A stretch of DNA of 64,000 nucleotides from Hesseltinella vesiculosa. Its lineage: Eukaryota > Mucoromycota > Mucoromycetes > Mucorales > Cunninghamellaceae. Every line of letters begins with the position of its first letter. Position 1 is the first letter of the stretch. Under the pieces are notes generated by a model. The model worked only from the letters and a program-made list of their open reading frames with translations. It did not search any database and was not told where the DNA came from. Both the position numbers and the translations under genes were made by a program. This document shows positions 43,846-55,690 of this stretch, piece by piece. The DNA lies in the NCBI GenBank assembly GCA_002104935.1, contig MCGT01000008.1:682001-746000 (forward strand), in the 5' to 3' direction.

Positions 43846-45555
43846 ATGGAGAACAGTCAAAATCTAACGATGCACTGTATCGGCAACACTTGTCACTGTG
43901 ATTGGCGGCTTACGATATACGGATGTGCCGAGGAACGAGCATCGTATATCATTAATATGCTGAATATTAGTATATCAGCCTTGGCTATTGCCATTGGTAA
44001 GCGACTCAAATAAACTCAACTGCGAAAAAAAAATAGGGGAGAGCTTACTCTTTTTTTTTTCAACTGCAAACAGGGATTTCCATTTTAGTTTATCGACTTG
44101 GCTTCAAGGGGCAAAAGCTGTTTGATTTTGGTGTGCATAAAAATTGCTTTCGACCTCGGCCGCTCGACTCGATGATCTTTTTCTTGACCATTTTCAATAT
44201 TCGTAAAATCGGGATCTGAAGAAAAAATTTCGCCCAAAGGACGTCACATGAAAGAAATCATCTCTTTTTTTTAATAGTCCGTCTGATCAACAGCGTCGTT
44301 TTGATAACCGACGCTGGTGCTGGTAACTGGATTGCCCGATCATTCTTGTAAGAACTAAAAAAAATGCCAGCACAGGAATCCTGACTGTATCCATGAACAG
44401 ATTCGAAATTGGTTGGCAATTTGGCTATGGCAGTTTTGCTCTGTACTTGATTGGGATTGCTCAAACCTTAGCAGACGTGAGCTAAAAAAAAAATCTGGTG
44501 AAACCTGCCTACAATCCCGCTATAACATAACATTATTTTAGAGCCATAAAGCTCTTGCAAGCGGATGGTTGCCGTCGCCTCAGACGGTGGATGCCATTGG
44601 TTTAACATTTTTCTTTGCTCCATTTGTCACCAACAATGTTTGCTCTTTGGCAACTGGGTTTCTTGCTAATTCGAATCCATATGCTGCCGAAGTATTTGTA
44701 CGCATGCTCTACGTGCTTTGGTTTGTGCATTGCTTCAGCTTAGGCACCACTGTGACACTCTGTGGCTACCGTCTTGTTAATGTGCTGAATGGATACCTTG
44801 AAAAATTCAAAAGGTCAGGACCTCGTTGGATGCCTTTAAAAAATGGAATCTTCAAAGTAATGTTGAACCCCAGAAATTCGCCTCCTCATTAATTGCTGCT
44901 TTTTTATTCATCGGTCAATCAGATTAAGGCTGTGGTTGGAATCATTTTTATCTGCCTCGAGTCTTTTGCAACCTTCTTGCTACTTTATGGAATTCTACGA
45001 GATACGATCATTGTCAATGTGGTCGGTTCCATGGTCCTCAGTGCCATCTGGAATTTGCTGGGGGCCTTGACTACGTTAGCTGTCGAGGCAGCCATCTTAT
45101 TCAAGTCAGTGCTTTTTTTTTTTCTGTTTCCCTCAATTTACCTGTGCATATTTTTTTACAGCCCAAATACCATGACCAAAAAAGGAGGCACCTTTTTTGG
45201 AATCAAGCTCTCATCCACGTCCGATGACAAGACTGGTAGTGCCAGCGGATACGATTTCAACCAATCCACTCAAAGACAAACTGATATGTTTGATACCCAG
45301 TTTTCGAACTACACTAACAACCACGACAATAGTTACACCGGCACTTTAAGTCATAATGCTTTTAGCCATCTGAAACAGCAAGGCCCATACGATTTTGACA
45401 GCCATTTTGATCAAATCGATCATTCCGAGCTGGAACAACCAGGCGCTATCTTGGCCTCCAACGTTGGCATACCGCTGGACGACATGGTTTATCAACCCTA
45501 CGGGAATAAGGTTGGCACTGTGTCTGAAATTCATCTTGTTCAGCAAGCGGCATAG
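43846..45555 (+). CDS. Seven-transmembrane protein of unknown function, paralogue 1
   Basis: Seven exons (43846-43996, 44074-44202, 44278-44347, 44401-44476, 44542-44856, 44923-45104, 45162-45555). The N-terminus has a short Cys motif, GNTCHCDWRLTIYGC, followed by seven hydrophobic helices: NMLNISISALAIAIG, MIFFLTIFNILRLI, FGYGSFALYLIGIAQTLAD, VDAIGLTFFFAPFVT, FVRMLYVLWFVHCFSLGTT, AVVGIIFICLESFATFLL, and MVLSAIWNLLGALTTLAVE. A polar Ser/Thr/Asn-rich cytosolic tail of about 130 residues follows. Order, motifs and intron positions match the gene at 46757, so the two are tandem duplicates. The layout resembles a G-protein-coupled receptor, but no known receptor signature (DRY, NPxxY) is seen. 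Family not recognised. Confidence 0.8.
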
Positions 45556-46756
45556 TTTTAAACAACCAATACTTAGAACAGTGTCGCGAGAGCCCCGTCT
45601 CCGTGTTGCACGCGGAATAATCCACCAATCAGCAATAAAAAACAAAAAGGGGGAGTCAAATGTGGCAGGTCGCACAAGACATGTATTTGTCAATGTCCGA
45701 CATTTCAAAGATCGAATCACCGTGATGAGTTTGAATGCCGCAACAGATTAGACAAAATCCCTTTCTTTTTTGCCAACCGCCAAATGTTACAAAATAATTT
45801 CAGGCGGCTTGATTTATTTTTTCAAGACTCCACCGACGGAATTTTCCTTGACTGGCTGGTTTGCCTTCCTCTTGCCCATGGCCAAACAGTAAGACTTTTA
45901 CGCCGCCGAGTGATATGTATATTAGCCATTTTGTTTTTGTGAGTCCTCGCATGGAGGACAGCTATTTATTGGGGATGCTGATCCACGAGATGCATAGACG
46001 ATTTCAATTCTGCAAAATGCTGCTGGCTTTTGAAAAGGACAACAAATTAACCTGGGATCCGTTGATCTGGATCATTTGCACGTAACTGCAGAGGACTTTT
46101 TCAACGTGTCATTAGGTGTGCAACGTCGCCTTAATTCCCAATGAGGTTCTTAACGCATATTTTAAAGTTTCCGAGCTGGATAGGTGCAAATATGCAGGAA
46201 TGTTCGCAAGACACAGCATCTCGTTAAAAAATGCATACAGCACGCAACCCCCCATGCCCCAATTAAGCGACTGCTATCAAAGAAATGATTGACAGAGCAA
46301 CCCAAACAAGGTTAGATGTCTGACGTTCAAAAAAGAAGATGGTCACACAAGCTTCCTTCAAGAAGATGAAACCAGTTTAGACAAAAAAACAAGAAGATGA
46401 TAGTAGCATATTGATAATGATGATGAATTCTTTTTCTTCTTGATAATTGGGCAGCCCAACTACCAGATGATATGTGAGGAAAGCTCGCGACTCAAACAGT
46501 CAACGAAAAACACCAGCAAGAACCAAAACACTCCAGAGTGATCACATGCTCCTTGCAGATTTTGTTTAATTTCACAAGCAATGGTGGAACGAAAATTCAT
46601 TTACCTGTGCAACCAGAACTCATGGGGAAGCAAAAAAGTGCACGGGCGGACGAAGAAAGGACATTCTTCTTTACTCTGTTGCTTGTTCTGGTTAATTAAT
46701 TCTTTTTTCTTGTACCCTATACCCTTACTTTGTATAATTTACTACCCAAGAGCATC
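45556..46756. other. Spacer between the tandem seven-helix genes
   Basis: 1.2 kb with no convincing gene. I looked for a third paralogue and found none of its conserved motifs (CHCD, GIAQTLAD). Short frames at 45861-46085 and 46581-46781 have no family signal. Confidence 0.5.
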
Positions 46757-48413
46757 ATGTCTAACAATGAATTTACACTGATGCGCCAGTGTTTAAACGG
46801 TGTTTGTCATTGCGACTTTCGATTGACCATCACTAACTGCGTAGAGCACGAAGCACTCAGCATGGTCTACCTTGGATTCATTGGTCTTTCCGGTCTTGTT
46901 ATTCTTATTGGTATGAATGAAAACGCCACGCCATATGAAGTTTTAGCGTAAACAGCCCCGTTATTAATCATCATCGTTGTTATTTTCAACAAGGTATTGG
47001 AATCATCTACGATCGCTTGGTGAGAAAAGGGCACGAATTGTTTGAAACTGGCACAGATCGAGGCTTATTACGACCCAAACCCATCGACTGTTTAATAACT
47101 TTCGTGACTATATTCAACGCAAGTACGTATTCACGCAAAGAGAATCGACACAAACGTCCTGCACATTGCGCAGTTTTAATAATTTTTAATTTCTTTTTTT
47201 GGAACCAGTTCGAATGCTTGCAGGCATCATGCTTGTGATTGATAATGACCCGACAAATGTCGTTAAACGATCATTCTTGTTCGAGTTCTCATGGCATTTT
47301 GGTTATGCTGCGTGTGCTCTATATCTATTAGGGATTGCTCAGACACTTGCTGACGTATGTGGCGGCATGAACTTTGTGATCGAGCACCTAACGTTCAAAA
47401 TAACTTCTATCATTTATCTAGAGCCATAGAAAGCTGGTGAAAGGCTGGTTACCTTCATCCAAGGTAGTGGACATCATTGGGATTTCATTTGTACTTGCGC
47501 CAGTGATGTTGAATAACTTTTGCAGCGTATCAGCTGGTGCACTTGCATATTCCAACTTGCCGTTAGCCACGGCTTTCACTAATCTGCTATATGGCTTTTG
47601 GTTCATGCACTGCTTTACCTTGGGTCTAACGGTGTTCGTTGCCGGTGTGCGACTAGTTCTCATTCTAAAACAGCACTTACGGCGACTTCCACGTGGGAGT
47701 GACCGGTATAAGTCTATCCGCCTCGGTGTTTTCAAGGTAAAGAAATGGCCAAAGTTTTGACATGTGAAATGCTCAGTCGTCTCTTTTGCATGATTTTGAC
47801 GTAGATTGAAGCGCTCATGCTAATTATCTCCTTTTGTTTGGGTGGTTATGCTGTGTTTTGCTTAATATATGCTTGTTTGCGTGACATGATTACGCAGAAC
47901 AATGTTGGTAACGTAGCTCTGGCATTTTTATGGAACTGCTGGGCTCCTATTGCAACATTGCTAGGAGAGATCGCTTTGCTTGTTGATCCCACTCTGGGCC
48001 AAGGCGGTCTAGGCATCAAGAGCTCGTCAAATAGCAAGCCCACCGCATCGGATGTAGATAGCCCTCAGGACATCGCCAGCACGACCATGGTCTACACCTC
48101 CCATGCACACTACAACAGCAATGCTTTAAGCAAGGACGAAGACCACTACTCCTCGGTCCAAGCGGCCCCCACGCTAAGCTATGGTGTTATGGATTCCTAT
48201 AAGGACAAGATGAACAGCCCATTTTCTAAGCCCATGTTTGAGACCTCCGTGGATCACACCGGCATTCCTCTAGCCGACAACACATTTGAAATCTCTAGTA
48301 GCCCATCAAGGCATCCTGCAGACAGCCACATTCTGGATGGATCATTTCGTATCGAAGACCTTGATTCAAAATCTGGGTCATCTCAAAGTCATCTTGTTAG
48401 CCACTATTATTAG
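46757..48413 (+). CDS. Seven-transmembrane protein of unknown function, paralogue 2
   Basis: Tandem duplicate of the preceding gene, split by introns at the same relative places. It keeps the N-terminal GVCHCDFRLTITNC motif. Helices are MVYLGFIGLSGLVILIG, DCLITFVTIFNAIRMLAG, FGYAACALYLLGIAQTLAD, VVDIIGISFVLAPVMLN, NLLYGFWFMHCFTLGLTVF, ALMLIISFCLGGYAVFCL and ALAFLWNCWAPIATLLGE. The most conserved block between copies is YLxGIAQTLADSH(R/K) at the end of TM3, a candidate functional site. The C-terminal tail of about 140 residues is Ser-rich and differs from that of paralogue 1. Both tails end near a G-I-P-L-(D/A)-D motif (GIPLDDMVYQ versus GIPLADNTFE), which may be a docking site. Function unknown; receptor role is only suggested by topology. 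Confidence 0.8.
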
Positions 48414-48666
48414 CTCAACAACGCATGCCCTCCCCAGATTTCCCTATTAACAGTGTATGCCCTCTTTACTCTTTACTTCTATTGTATCACCCTACACGAA
48501 ACACCATAATAATACATACTCTTTTCACAAGGGGCGTGCCAAAGGTGTGGTTTTTGTGCCAGTACCGTACTGAACGGAATTGAACCAATCAGATGTGAGT
48601 TCGAACCGATCCTTGCTTTTGCACAGTAAATTTTTCATGCTCCTCTTATCTTTCCTACAGAATAGC

Positions 48667-49738
48667 ATGTGCATTTTATTCTGGTTAAAAGATCACGCAC
48701 AATACAAACTGTAAGGCATAACCATGGATAGAAATAAACAAAGATGTCATCATGTTTCTTCTCTCTCCTTATATTTGTGGATGCAGAATCTTTGCAGGGA
48801 ACAGAGATGAGGTTCTCTCTCGAGCAACAGCACCAGCTCAGGTATGGGAGACATGCACGAACAATGGTAACAAAGTGATTGCTGGTCTTGATCTTGAACC
48901 TCCTGTTGTCGAACACCGGGGTACATGGTTAGGCATTACGACGTCTGGTCGATTCATTGCGATGACCAACGTACGCGAACAGAAATATCCTGGTGCACAG
49001 ACCCGTGGACTTTTACTCAAGCAATTCCTGGAGGGGGACGATGTTCAGATCAAGGATTACCTCGAAGCATGCCAGGCGCAAAATCCTACAGCGTTTGGAG
49101 GTTACAACCTTGTATGTTTAGACTTACAGGATGATATCATGGCGAGCTACAGCAATCGAGACACTGGCAATCAGGCTCTAACTCTGGAATCTGGCAAGGT
49201 CTACGGTAAGTTACCTATGTGTTCACCACGTTTCACTTATTGCCAAGTATTTTTTTACAGGGTTGTCTAATTCAGTGTTAACTGATCCCTGGAACAAAGT
49301 AGTGGCTGGCAAGGAAGAGTTTGAACATTTGATTAGTGACAATTACTGGGACGCAGACCGTTTGACAGATCGATTATTCGATTTTATGAGGTAAGTACAG
49401 GGTGTTTAGTATAAGTGAATAAACGATCTGTCGTCTTCCATTTCATATTTAGCGCCACACCCAAGGGCTATAAGCACGATGACACACCTATCACGCAATT
49501 GCTCGAAGTCGTAAAAGGTACCAGATTTGTGCACAAGTTCAGCCGACCAGAATTCAACAATGGTCAAAGCTACGGAACACGCACAACTACTGTTGTTCTG
49601 GTTGACAAGGATGACAATGTGACGTTCACTGAACGAGACTGGTTCGAACTCCAAGGCAATGATTATGTGTATTGCAAACAGCCCGTGACGAGAAAATTTT
49701 GCTTTAGGATTGGTGATCAGCAGGTACTGCAAAAGTAG
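48667..49738 (+). CDS. TANGO2/NRDE family protein
   Basis: Homologue of the transport-and-Golgi-organisation 2 (NRDE) family, 292 residues in four exons (48667-48710, 48787-49205, 49261-49390, 49453-49738). The short first exon encodes MCILFWLKD; Cys2 is the family's likely N-terminal nucleophile once Met is removed. The second begins IFAGNRDEVLSRATAPAQVW, matching the family's NRDE signature, and continues with HRGTWLGITTSGRFIAMTNV. The C-terminal part has SYGTRTTTVVLVD and VTFTERDWF. The human protein is linked to metabolic crises and to lipid or haem handling, with uncertain molecular role. A reading that begins at 48752 would lose Cys2, so I prefer the spliced start. All exon phases agree. 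Confidence 0.92.
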
Positions 49739-49964
49739 CAATGATTTATCGATTGTACCCACACAGTACTGTACCATACTGTTCTGTAAATGATGACTGT
49801 GTGAAGCAAATCACACTAGTAAATCTGCTTTTTTGCACCAATACCATTTAAGAGTCGAAGTCGGAAGTGTAACTTTTTTGTTTGGTCTATCTGCAAAGGG
49901 CCAGGGCTGTCAGTAAGTGAACCACTTTTTCGGCTTTTGTTTTTTTTTTCAAAAAAAAAGTGTC
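49739..49964. other. Intergenic region
   Basis: No gene; a pyrimidine/A-rich run (49935-49960) precedes the next start codon. Confidence 0.4.
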
Positions 49965-51376
49965 ATGGGTAAAGCCAACATAATATATTTGTTAAGTTAA
50001 CATTATTGCTTATTCCTTATTCCTTTTCAGCGGAAAGCTTCAATGACTTTCTTGCAGGTAAACTAAAGATGAAAAAATGGTGGAATGAAGGAGTGAATTT
50101 GAAAATAGGAGAAAGAAACAGCTCTGCAGGGAGGCAAGAAATGTTACCAAAGCAAGTTTACTAATGTCTATTTTATGCCATACTCCAGGTTGGATAGGAG
50201 GTGCAGCCGGGATATTGATTGGCAATCCATTAGATGTTGCAAAGGTACCATAGGATGTAAACTTATTACGAGAAGGATCAAACTTTTTTTTTATTTTTAT
50301 TTGCGGCAGGCACGGCTCCAGGCGCCAAAGCAATCTACGAGCTCTACATCATGCGTTGGCGCTTGGGAAACCCTTCATAGAATGGTCCAGGCTGAAGGGG
50401 TAAGGAAAGAGGGGGCGAAATTTGTATAAGGGAATAAACGCCAAAAAAAAAGAGCACGTGGAGTTGCTTACCGTTTCTTTTTCACATTTCTCTGGCTGTG
50501 AATGGGTTGCTACTTGGCGCGTACTACTTTGCTGATTCATTGAGTCAGGTAGGATCGCTATTCAAAGGAGTGATGGCACCCGTCATGGGGCTAGCGGGGC
50601 TCAATGCGATTTTATTTGTGTCATATGGTAGTCTGCTGCGCGCGCTTCACCCTGGTGATGACGCTCCAAGTTTGATGCAAGTATACCTTGCAGGTTGCGG
50701 TGGAGGCATAGCTAGTTTTTTTTTGTCCACGCCAACGGAGCTAATCAAGATCAAGGCTCAAGTGTCTCGCTCCAACAAGTCAGTTTGGGATGTCAGCCGG
50801 CAGATATACCGACAACATGGATTGGGAGGGTTTTACCAGGGTGGGTGGATCACCCTGATCCGTGACACTCCCAGCTATGGTATTTACTTTTGGGTCTACG
50901 AAGGAATGAAGAGGGCTCTTCAAGTACAAGACTACGAAGACAGTGGAACGCAACAAGCATGGAAACTTTTACTTGCTGGCGGATTGGCAGGCACGATCTC
51001 CTGGTCATCTATATATCCCATTGATGTGATCAAGTCTCGACTTCAGATGCAGTCAATACCTTCTTCGTCTGTGTCCTTGCTGCCAATTTCTCCCATAGTA
51101 CATTCCTCACCGACGTCTTCATTTTCCTCGGCCACCCTGCAGCACACTTCGGCCGCTGTAGACGACCCGCTCTTACAGCACCAGCAGAAAATTTCTCACG
51201 CCCATTCGGCTACGCATTTTACATCGATCCGGGACTGTGTGGTACGCTCTTATCGATCTGAGGGCATTAGCGTGTTTTTCCGTGGACTTGGTCCAACTGT
51301 ACTTCGTGCTTTCCCTGTCAATGCTGTGACTTTTTGGGTGTATGAGCTGGTCATAGGCTGGCTTTCCGGGAAATAA
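49965..51376 (+). CDS. Mitochondrial carrier family protein, with an unresolved exon junction
   Basis: Inner-membrane solute carrier of the SLC25 family. Exon 1 is only ATGG (49965-49968). Exon 2 (50031-50057) continues AESFNDFLA, exon 3 (50189-50244) GWIGGAAGILIGNPLDVAK, and exon 4 (50310-50399) ARLQAPKQ. The remainder (to 51376) is one long exon. The three carrier signatures are present: NPLDVAKARLQ, TPTELIKIKAQ and YPIDVIKSRLQ, with VYEGMKRAL and FRGLGP motifs after them. The closest resemblance I can name is the SLC25A45/48 or carnitine-carrier-like group; the substrate is unknown. A Ser-rich insert (residues about 250-290) lies after the third signature. Between 50400 and 50500 the frame breaks: RGVAY is in one frame and PFLFHISLAVNGLLL in another. 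One base is missing, the acceptor lies elsewhere, or the gene is damaged. Confidence 0.8.
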
Positions 51377-51806
51377 AACAAGGCTGTAGACATATTATTC
51401 GTCTTTCCTGTATATTTTATCGTTGTGTTGGAGCGGAATCTGACAATAATTTACTCCTGTCGTGTTGCCTCATCGTGAAAGCAACAAAAAAAAGGAGCGA
51501 TCAAGGAGTCTCAAAATAAGCGCGTGTGCATACAACCCCTCCCTCTTCCGACGTTGAGAAAACCTTGTTGGCGACAGGTGACAATACAGGGGCAGAAGGA
51601 AAGGGGGAAGGAACCCGTTAGTCCACAGAGTTAGAATGGCTGGGGGATTATACTTTTCATCGGTGTTCATTTCAACTTTTTTTTTCTTTTTCTTATTTTC
51701 TAGCATCCTTATTACAACACTTTCTTTCACCTGTGTGTTTTATTTCCAAGTATATTATAAATATAATTTTTCAATCTCCTATTTCTGTACAATTTCATAC
51801 TCCTAG
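51377..51806. other. Intergenic region between carrier and MFS genes
   Basis: No gene recognised. Pyrimidine tracts at 51676-51700 and AT-rich sequence (51750-51770) lie upstream of the MFS start. Confidence 0.5.
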
Positions 51807-53603
51807 ATGGTTCTACGTCCTACTGTCGTTGCCCCAGCTCCAATGGGCGGAAAGCCCGTAAAGGTGCGAAGAAAGCCTTTCCTATTTTCCATTCGGTCGT
51901 CCAAAACATTTTTGTTCTGGACAGCAGCCATTGGGCTATTTACAAGCGTGAGTTCAGATGAAAATCGATTACTTTAAACTCATTATTATATATGACTATC
52001 TAGACATTTGTACACTCCATATTATTTCCGCTTTCTCCATTTATTGTACACCGTGTCATGCACCCAGAAGATGCAGAATCCTACCACAAAGCATCGTCTT
52101 TATCTATGGGCACAGAATCAACATCACAAGAAACCGGCGTGTTAGTAGCGTGTTATGCCGTCGGACTTCTGAGTAAGTGGCAAAAGCCAACATTACGACG
52201 CAAATTTCAAATATTCACGGAGGTGGGGATCATACATAACGAGGGATAAATACATAGTTTGAAAGGGGGCCCTGTTGGGAGGAAGGCAAAAAAAATGGGG
52301 GGGGGAAATACAGGGGTGATGGCGCTGACACTTTACTGGTTTAGTGGGCTCGCCACTGTTTGGTTGGCTAGGAGACAAAATCAAACAACGACGACTTCCA
52401 ATGTTACTTGGCATTTTGGCTTCAATGATGGCTAATTTCCTCTTCATGTTCAGCACGACTTATTGGATGTTGCTGGCCGCCCGATATTTACAAGGTATTG
52501 CCAATGCATGCGTGTGGACCATGTCTCTTTGTTTAGTGGCCGATAACTGGCCTACCAGTGAACTAGGTTTCCAAATGGGTCGCTTAGTAGGATTCTACCC
52601 ATTAGGACTGGTTGTGGGGCTACCTGTAGGAGGTAATTTTTTTTTATTTTTTCAAGGAGCTGCTTCACAAAATCTCATTTGTTAGGTGTGCTTTATAGTA
52701 AACTTGGTCCACAGGCACCGTTTGTTGCATCTTCGATCATTGGCGGTGTCGATTTTTTTATGCGGCTTTTCGTGGTTGAACCTGGCCATTGCCCAGCAGA
52801 ATGGCTGAGTACGCCTAAAGATGAAGAAGAGGCAAAGAGCGATCACCATTCCGATACGACAGTTGTGCTGGATACTCAGGGCTCTCACCAAAATGTTACT
52901 GCTTGGCAGTTGCTAAAACACCCTCGGCTGATAGTCTCTCTACTGCTCACTGTCATGGTTGCCATTTTCATGAGTGCATTCGAGGTAATGCAAAAAAAAA
53001 AAAAAAAGATTTAAGGACTTGACATCATTTACACTACCTTGTCCTTCTCAGCCTACCTTGACGATGCGATTTGCGACAGAATGGGATTTTGATGCTGCTG
53101 AGTGTGGTTTGATACTGATAGCTTTCATGGTCCCAATGGTGGTGGCTAGTGCAGGATTTGGCTGGCTGTGTGACCGTTATGGGTGCAAGATTGTTGGCCT
53201 AGCGTCCTTGGTTGCCATCGCACCGATGGGTGTGGTTATGGGCTTGCCTGATCACCGTGTCTCTTATTGGCTATTTCTACCCATCCTTGCAACGGTAGGA
53301 GTCTTGACTGCTGGTTGTCAAGCTCCTGTCTTTCCGGAAATTGCTAAAGTGGTGGAGCAAGCTAATCAGTACCGCACAAGTGAAAAAGATGGCCTGGCCA
53401 AAAGCTATGCCCTGTTCAATGCGGCGTATGGCACTGGTATGTGTTTGGGGCCTATTCTAGCCGGGTTTATCTACGGAAGCATAGGGTTCTTCTGGCTATG
53501 TTGCATTTTAAGTGCCATGCCATTCATTTGTATTCCACTGGTGTACCTATACACGGGTGGGTCTCGTAATCTCATTGTCATGCAGGGATCTGCCGTTAAA
53601 TAA
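51807..53603 (+). CDS. Major facilitator superfamily transporter (DHA1-like, vesicular amine transporter type)
   Basis: Twelve-helix drug/amine-type antiporter, 482 residues in five exons (51807-51947, 52004-52172, 52345-52632, 52686-52984, 53052-53603), all in phase. A basic N-terminus (KPVKVRRKPFLF) precedes TM1. The TM2-TM3 loop carries the MFS signature GSPLFGWLGDKIKQRR, repeated in weaker form between TM8 and TM9 as GFGWLCDRYGCK. TM5 has GRLVGFYPLGLVVGLPVGG, and a later segment has AAYGTGMCLGPILAGF, both typical of antiporters of this branch. The long acidic central loop (PKDEEEAKSDHH) separates the two six-helix halves. Similar fungal proteins export drugs or amines. The substrate cannot be told from sequence. 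The start ATG is the first one in the exon. Confidence 0.88.
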
Positions 53604-54106
53604 AAAAAAATCTAATATTCATGGAAAGAAGGTCAAGTTATTTTCGGACTTCACTCAGGGAGGGGGGGGTGGCTCTATCTGAAATTAGTAATGGTGTGCA
53701 AATGCATGAATGACAATTGTGCTGAAAACCTCAGATCAATTAGTGAAGGTCGCCCAGCCAACTTTTGACCAGTCTCATTTTGACACTTCCAATTCACCAT
53801 TGCTGGATATGCCACTCTGTGCGCTTCTTTGATCCGCAGTGGAAGGGGAGGATTATTCCTTTTTTTTTTTTAGCCAGGATTGACTTTGACTGGGCACTAA
53901 GCATGATTTCGCGCGCACCAGATTTAACTACCTCACGCATTTGACTTTACTTTTGCTCGCACTAGAAAATAGTTTACCAGTTCGTCTGATTGGTTTGCCT
54001 GTTAAACCCATTTATTCATGGAAAACTGATTTCTTTCATGTACATGATTCACCAATGAAAATTAAGCGCTATACAGTAAGTTGGCACACTGTTTACGATG
54101 TGTTCT
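53604..54106. other. Convergent intergenic region carrying a mobile-element fragment
   Basis: Lies between the stops of the MFS gene and the minus-strand Mpe1 homologue. A G run occurs at 53661-53669 and a T run near 53860-53871; the mobile fragment is listed separately. Confidence 0.55.
53685..54030 (+). mobile_element. Partial copy of the inverted-repeat element (internal repeat plus one end)
   Basis: Repeat copy C (ATGCATGAATGA, GGTCGCCCAGCCAACTTTTG, TTTTGACACTTCC; 53685-53800) is followed by an end-type segment (GCGCGCACCAGATTTAAC, CACTAGAAAATAGTTTACC, GATTGGTTTGCCTG; 53910-54030). The order matches the reversed 5.8-7.1 kb element with its minisatellite missing, so this is one decayed copy of that family. 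Confidence 0.65.
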
Positions 54107-55690
54107 CTACTGTATTTCAAGGTCGTCAGAGCTGGGTGCATACTTTACTCCTTGAGTTGATCGCATGCAGTGAAGACGTACGTAACTGTCTATCCATTGT
54201 CGCACTTCCATATTAGGCATGATGCCGTCGAGGCCTTGGGGAATGGCATGTTGGCATTCAGGGCAGTTAAATTCGCGGTCCATCAGCTCTTTGCGAATAC
54301 ACTCGTCACAAAAACTTGAACCACAGCAAATCGTTATCGAGGCTTCGCGCATGAGATTTTGACAAAGGGTACATCGAACAAATTCGGGCACTGGGACAGA
54401 GTCATACCAGTCAGATAAGTCACCTGAGGCAGCAGTGGCAGCCTTTGTTACATGCTGGTTCCAAGCAGACGAATCGGCCTGAGCAACAACAATTTCACCT
54501 GTTGGTGTCACCATTAATCCTCCAGTCCCTGATCTCACAGCATTTTCAGGGGCATCGATCACTTTGAGGAAGCTCTTGGGGATCCCAGTGGTACGCTTGA
54601 TCCTTGGATGGTTGTCATAGTCACGATCGCCGTTGGTGGGGCATTGATTAATAAAATGGCCTAGCAATGTGCAAGGAAAAAAACAATGACATTGGTACCT
54701 GGTAGGAGGTGTGATTTTTTTGTTTACCTTTTTGACCGCACCGATAACAAACATAATTTGGAGGGGGTTGCTTATGCTGTGTGTATTCACCCATACTGCC
54801 GCCGCCGCTGCTGCTGCTGTTGTTGTTGGCGGAATTACCACTTACACCGCTGGCAGCGCCATTTCCTGTCACAGGTCGATGCATGTTATTGGCAAAACCG
54901 CCACGACCTCTCCGGCTGTCACTGCCTCGATTAACAAAGGGAATATATTGCTGTCTGTGTAATAAATTTAAGTGTCAGTCCGTTGCTAACAGCTTTTCTC
55001 AACAATTGAAAGGGAGATATGTGCTTACTCGGCCATGGACTCCTGTAAGGCACCCCACTGGTCGGTTTCTTGCTGGAGCATGGCTTGTATAAGTGCCTCT
55101 TCTGAATCATCCTCTGGTTTTGATTGGTTAGCCATGTCCTGCATGTCGGTCTTGGATTGATCAGGCGAATTTAATGAATGATCATGGGCTGGTGAAGACG
55201 AAAATGCATGCGAATGTTTTTGCATTTGCTGCTGACGAGCATCAAACACCATATTCCGGCCAGAGGCATGGGAGGCTGCAGGCTTGGGTATGTTTGTTGA
55301 CGGAGCCATACATCTGGATTCAGGAGCAGCACCTTGTACGTATCGAAACGCTGTACCTTTACCTGGTCGGGCTGGTGGCAAACGTCGCCAAATCACTGAT
55401 GTGTTACGTGGGATCATATAGGCATCATCCTTGTATTCTATCGATTATAAGCATAAAGGTAGATGAATATGTTTTGCTGACGACTTGCTTATTGCAGTAA
55501 ATAGAGAGATCGCACCTTCATCGGCTTGAGCATTATATAGTGCAAGATCAAAATCGTAGCCTTTTCCTAGCCGCTGGGCGCGAATGATTTCTTTCTTGAC
55601 ATCAAACACGCCAGCACTGGGTCCATCAAAAGTGAATACTTTGTAGTCTGTATCCTTCGCCGCCTTGAATTTGTAATAGATCACAGACAT
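54107..55690 (-). CDS. Mpe1/RBBP6-type cleavage and polyadenylation factor subunit
   Basis: Subunit of the mRNA 3'-end processing machinery and a RING-type protein, like yeast Mpe1 and human RBBP6. Exon 1 (from 55690) encodes the ubiquitin-like DWNN domain: MSVIYYKFKAAKDTDYKVF and FDVKKEIIRAQRLGKGYDF. The second exon continues EYKDDAYMIPRNTSVIWRRL, also diagnostic. An Asp/Glu/Ser/Gln-rich linker follows, then a zinc knuckle CYRCGQKGHFINQC that spans an intron at about 54664-54726. Next come PRIKRTTGIPKSFL, conserved in this family, and a RING/U-box-like module: FVRCTLCQNLMREASITIC, CGSSFCDECI and FNCPECQH. Four exons. The 5' end faces the TBCD homologue across 415 bp. A repetitive Asn/Ser/Gly tract precedes the knuckle. 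Confidence 0.93.

Noticed and set aside
45556..46756. A third seven-helix paralogue
   Set aside because: None of the conserved motifs (CHCD, GIAQTLAD, GIPL) is found in any frame.
48560..48640. tRNA-like TTCGAAC motif before the TANGO2 homologue
   Set aside because: There is a B-box-like string but no A box or cloverleaf.
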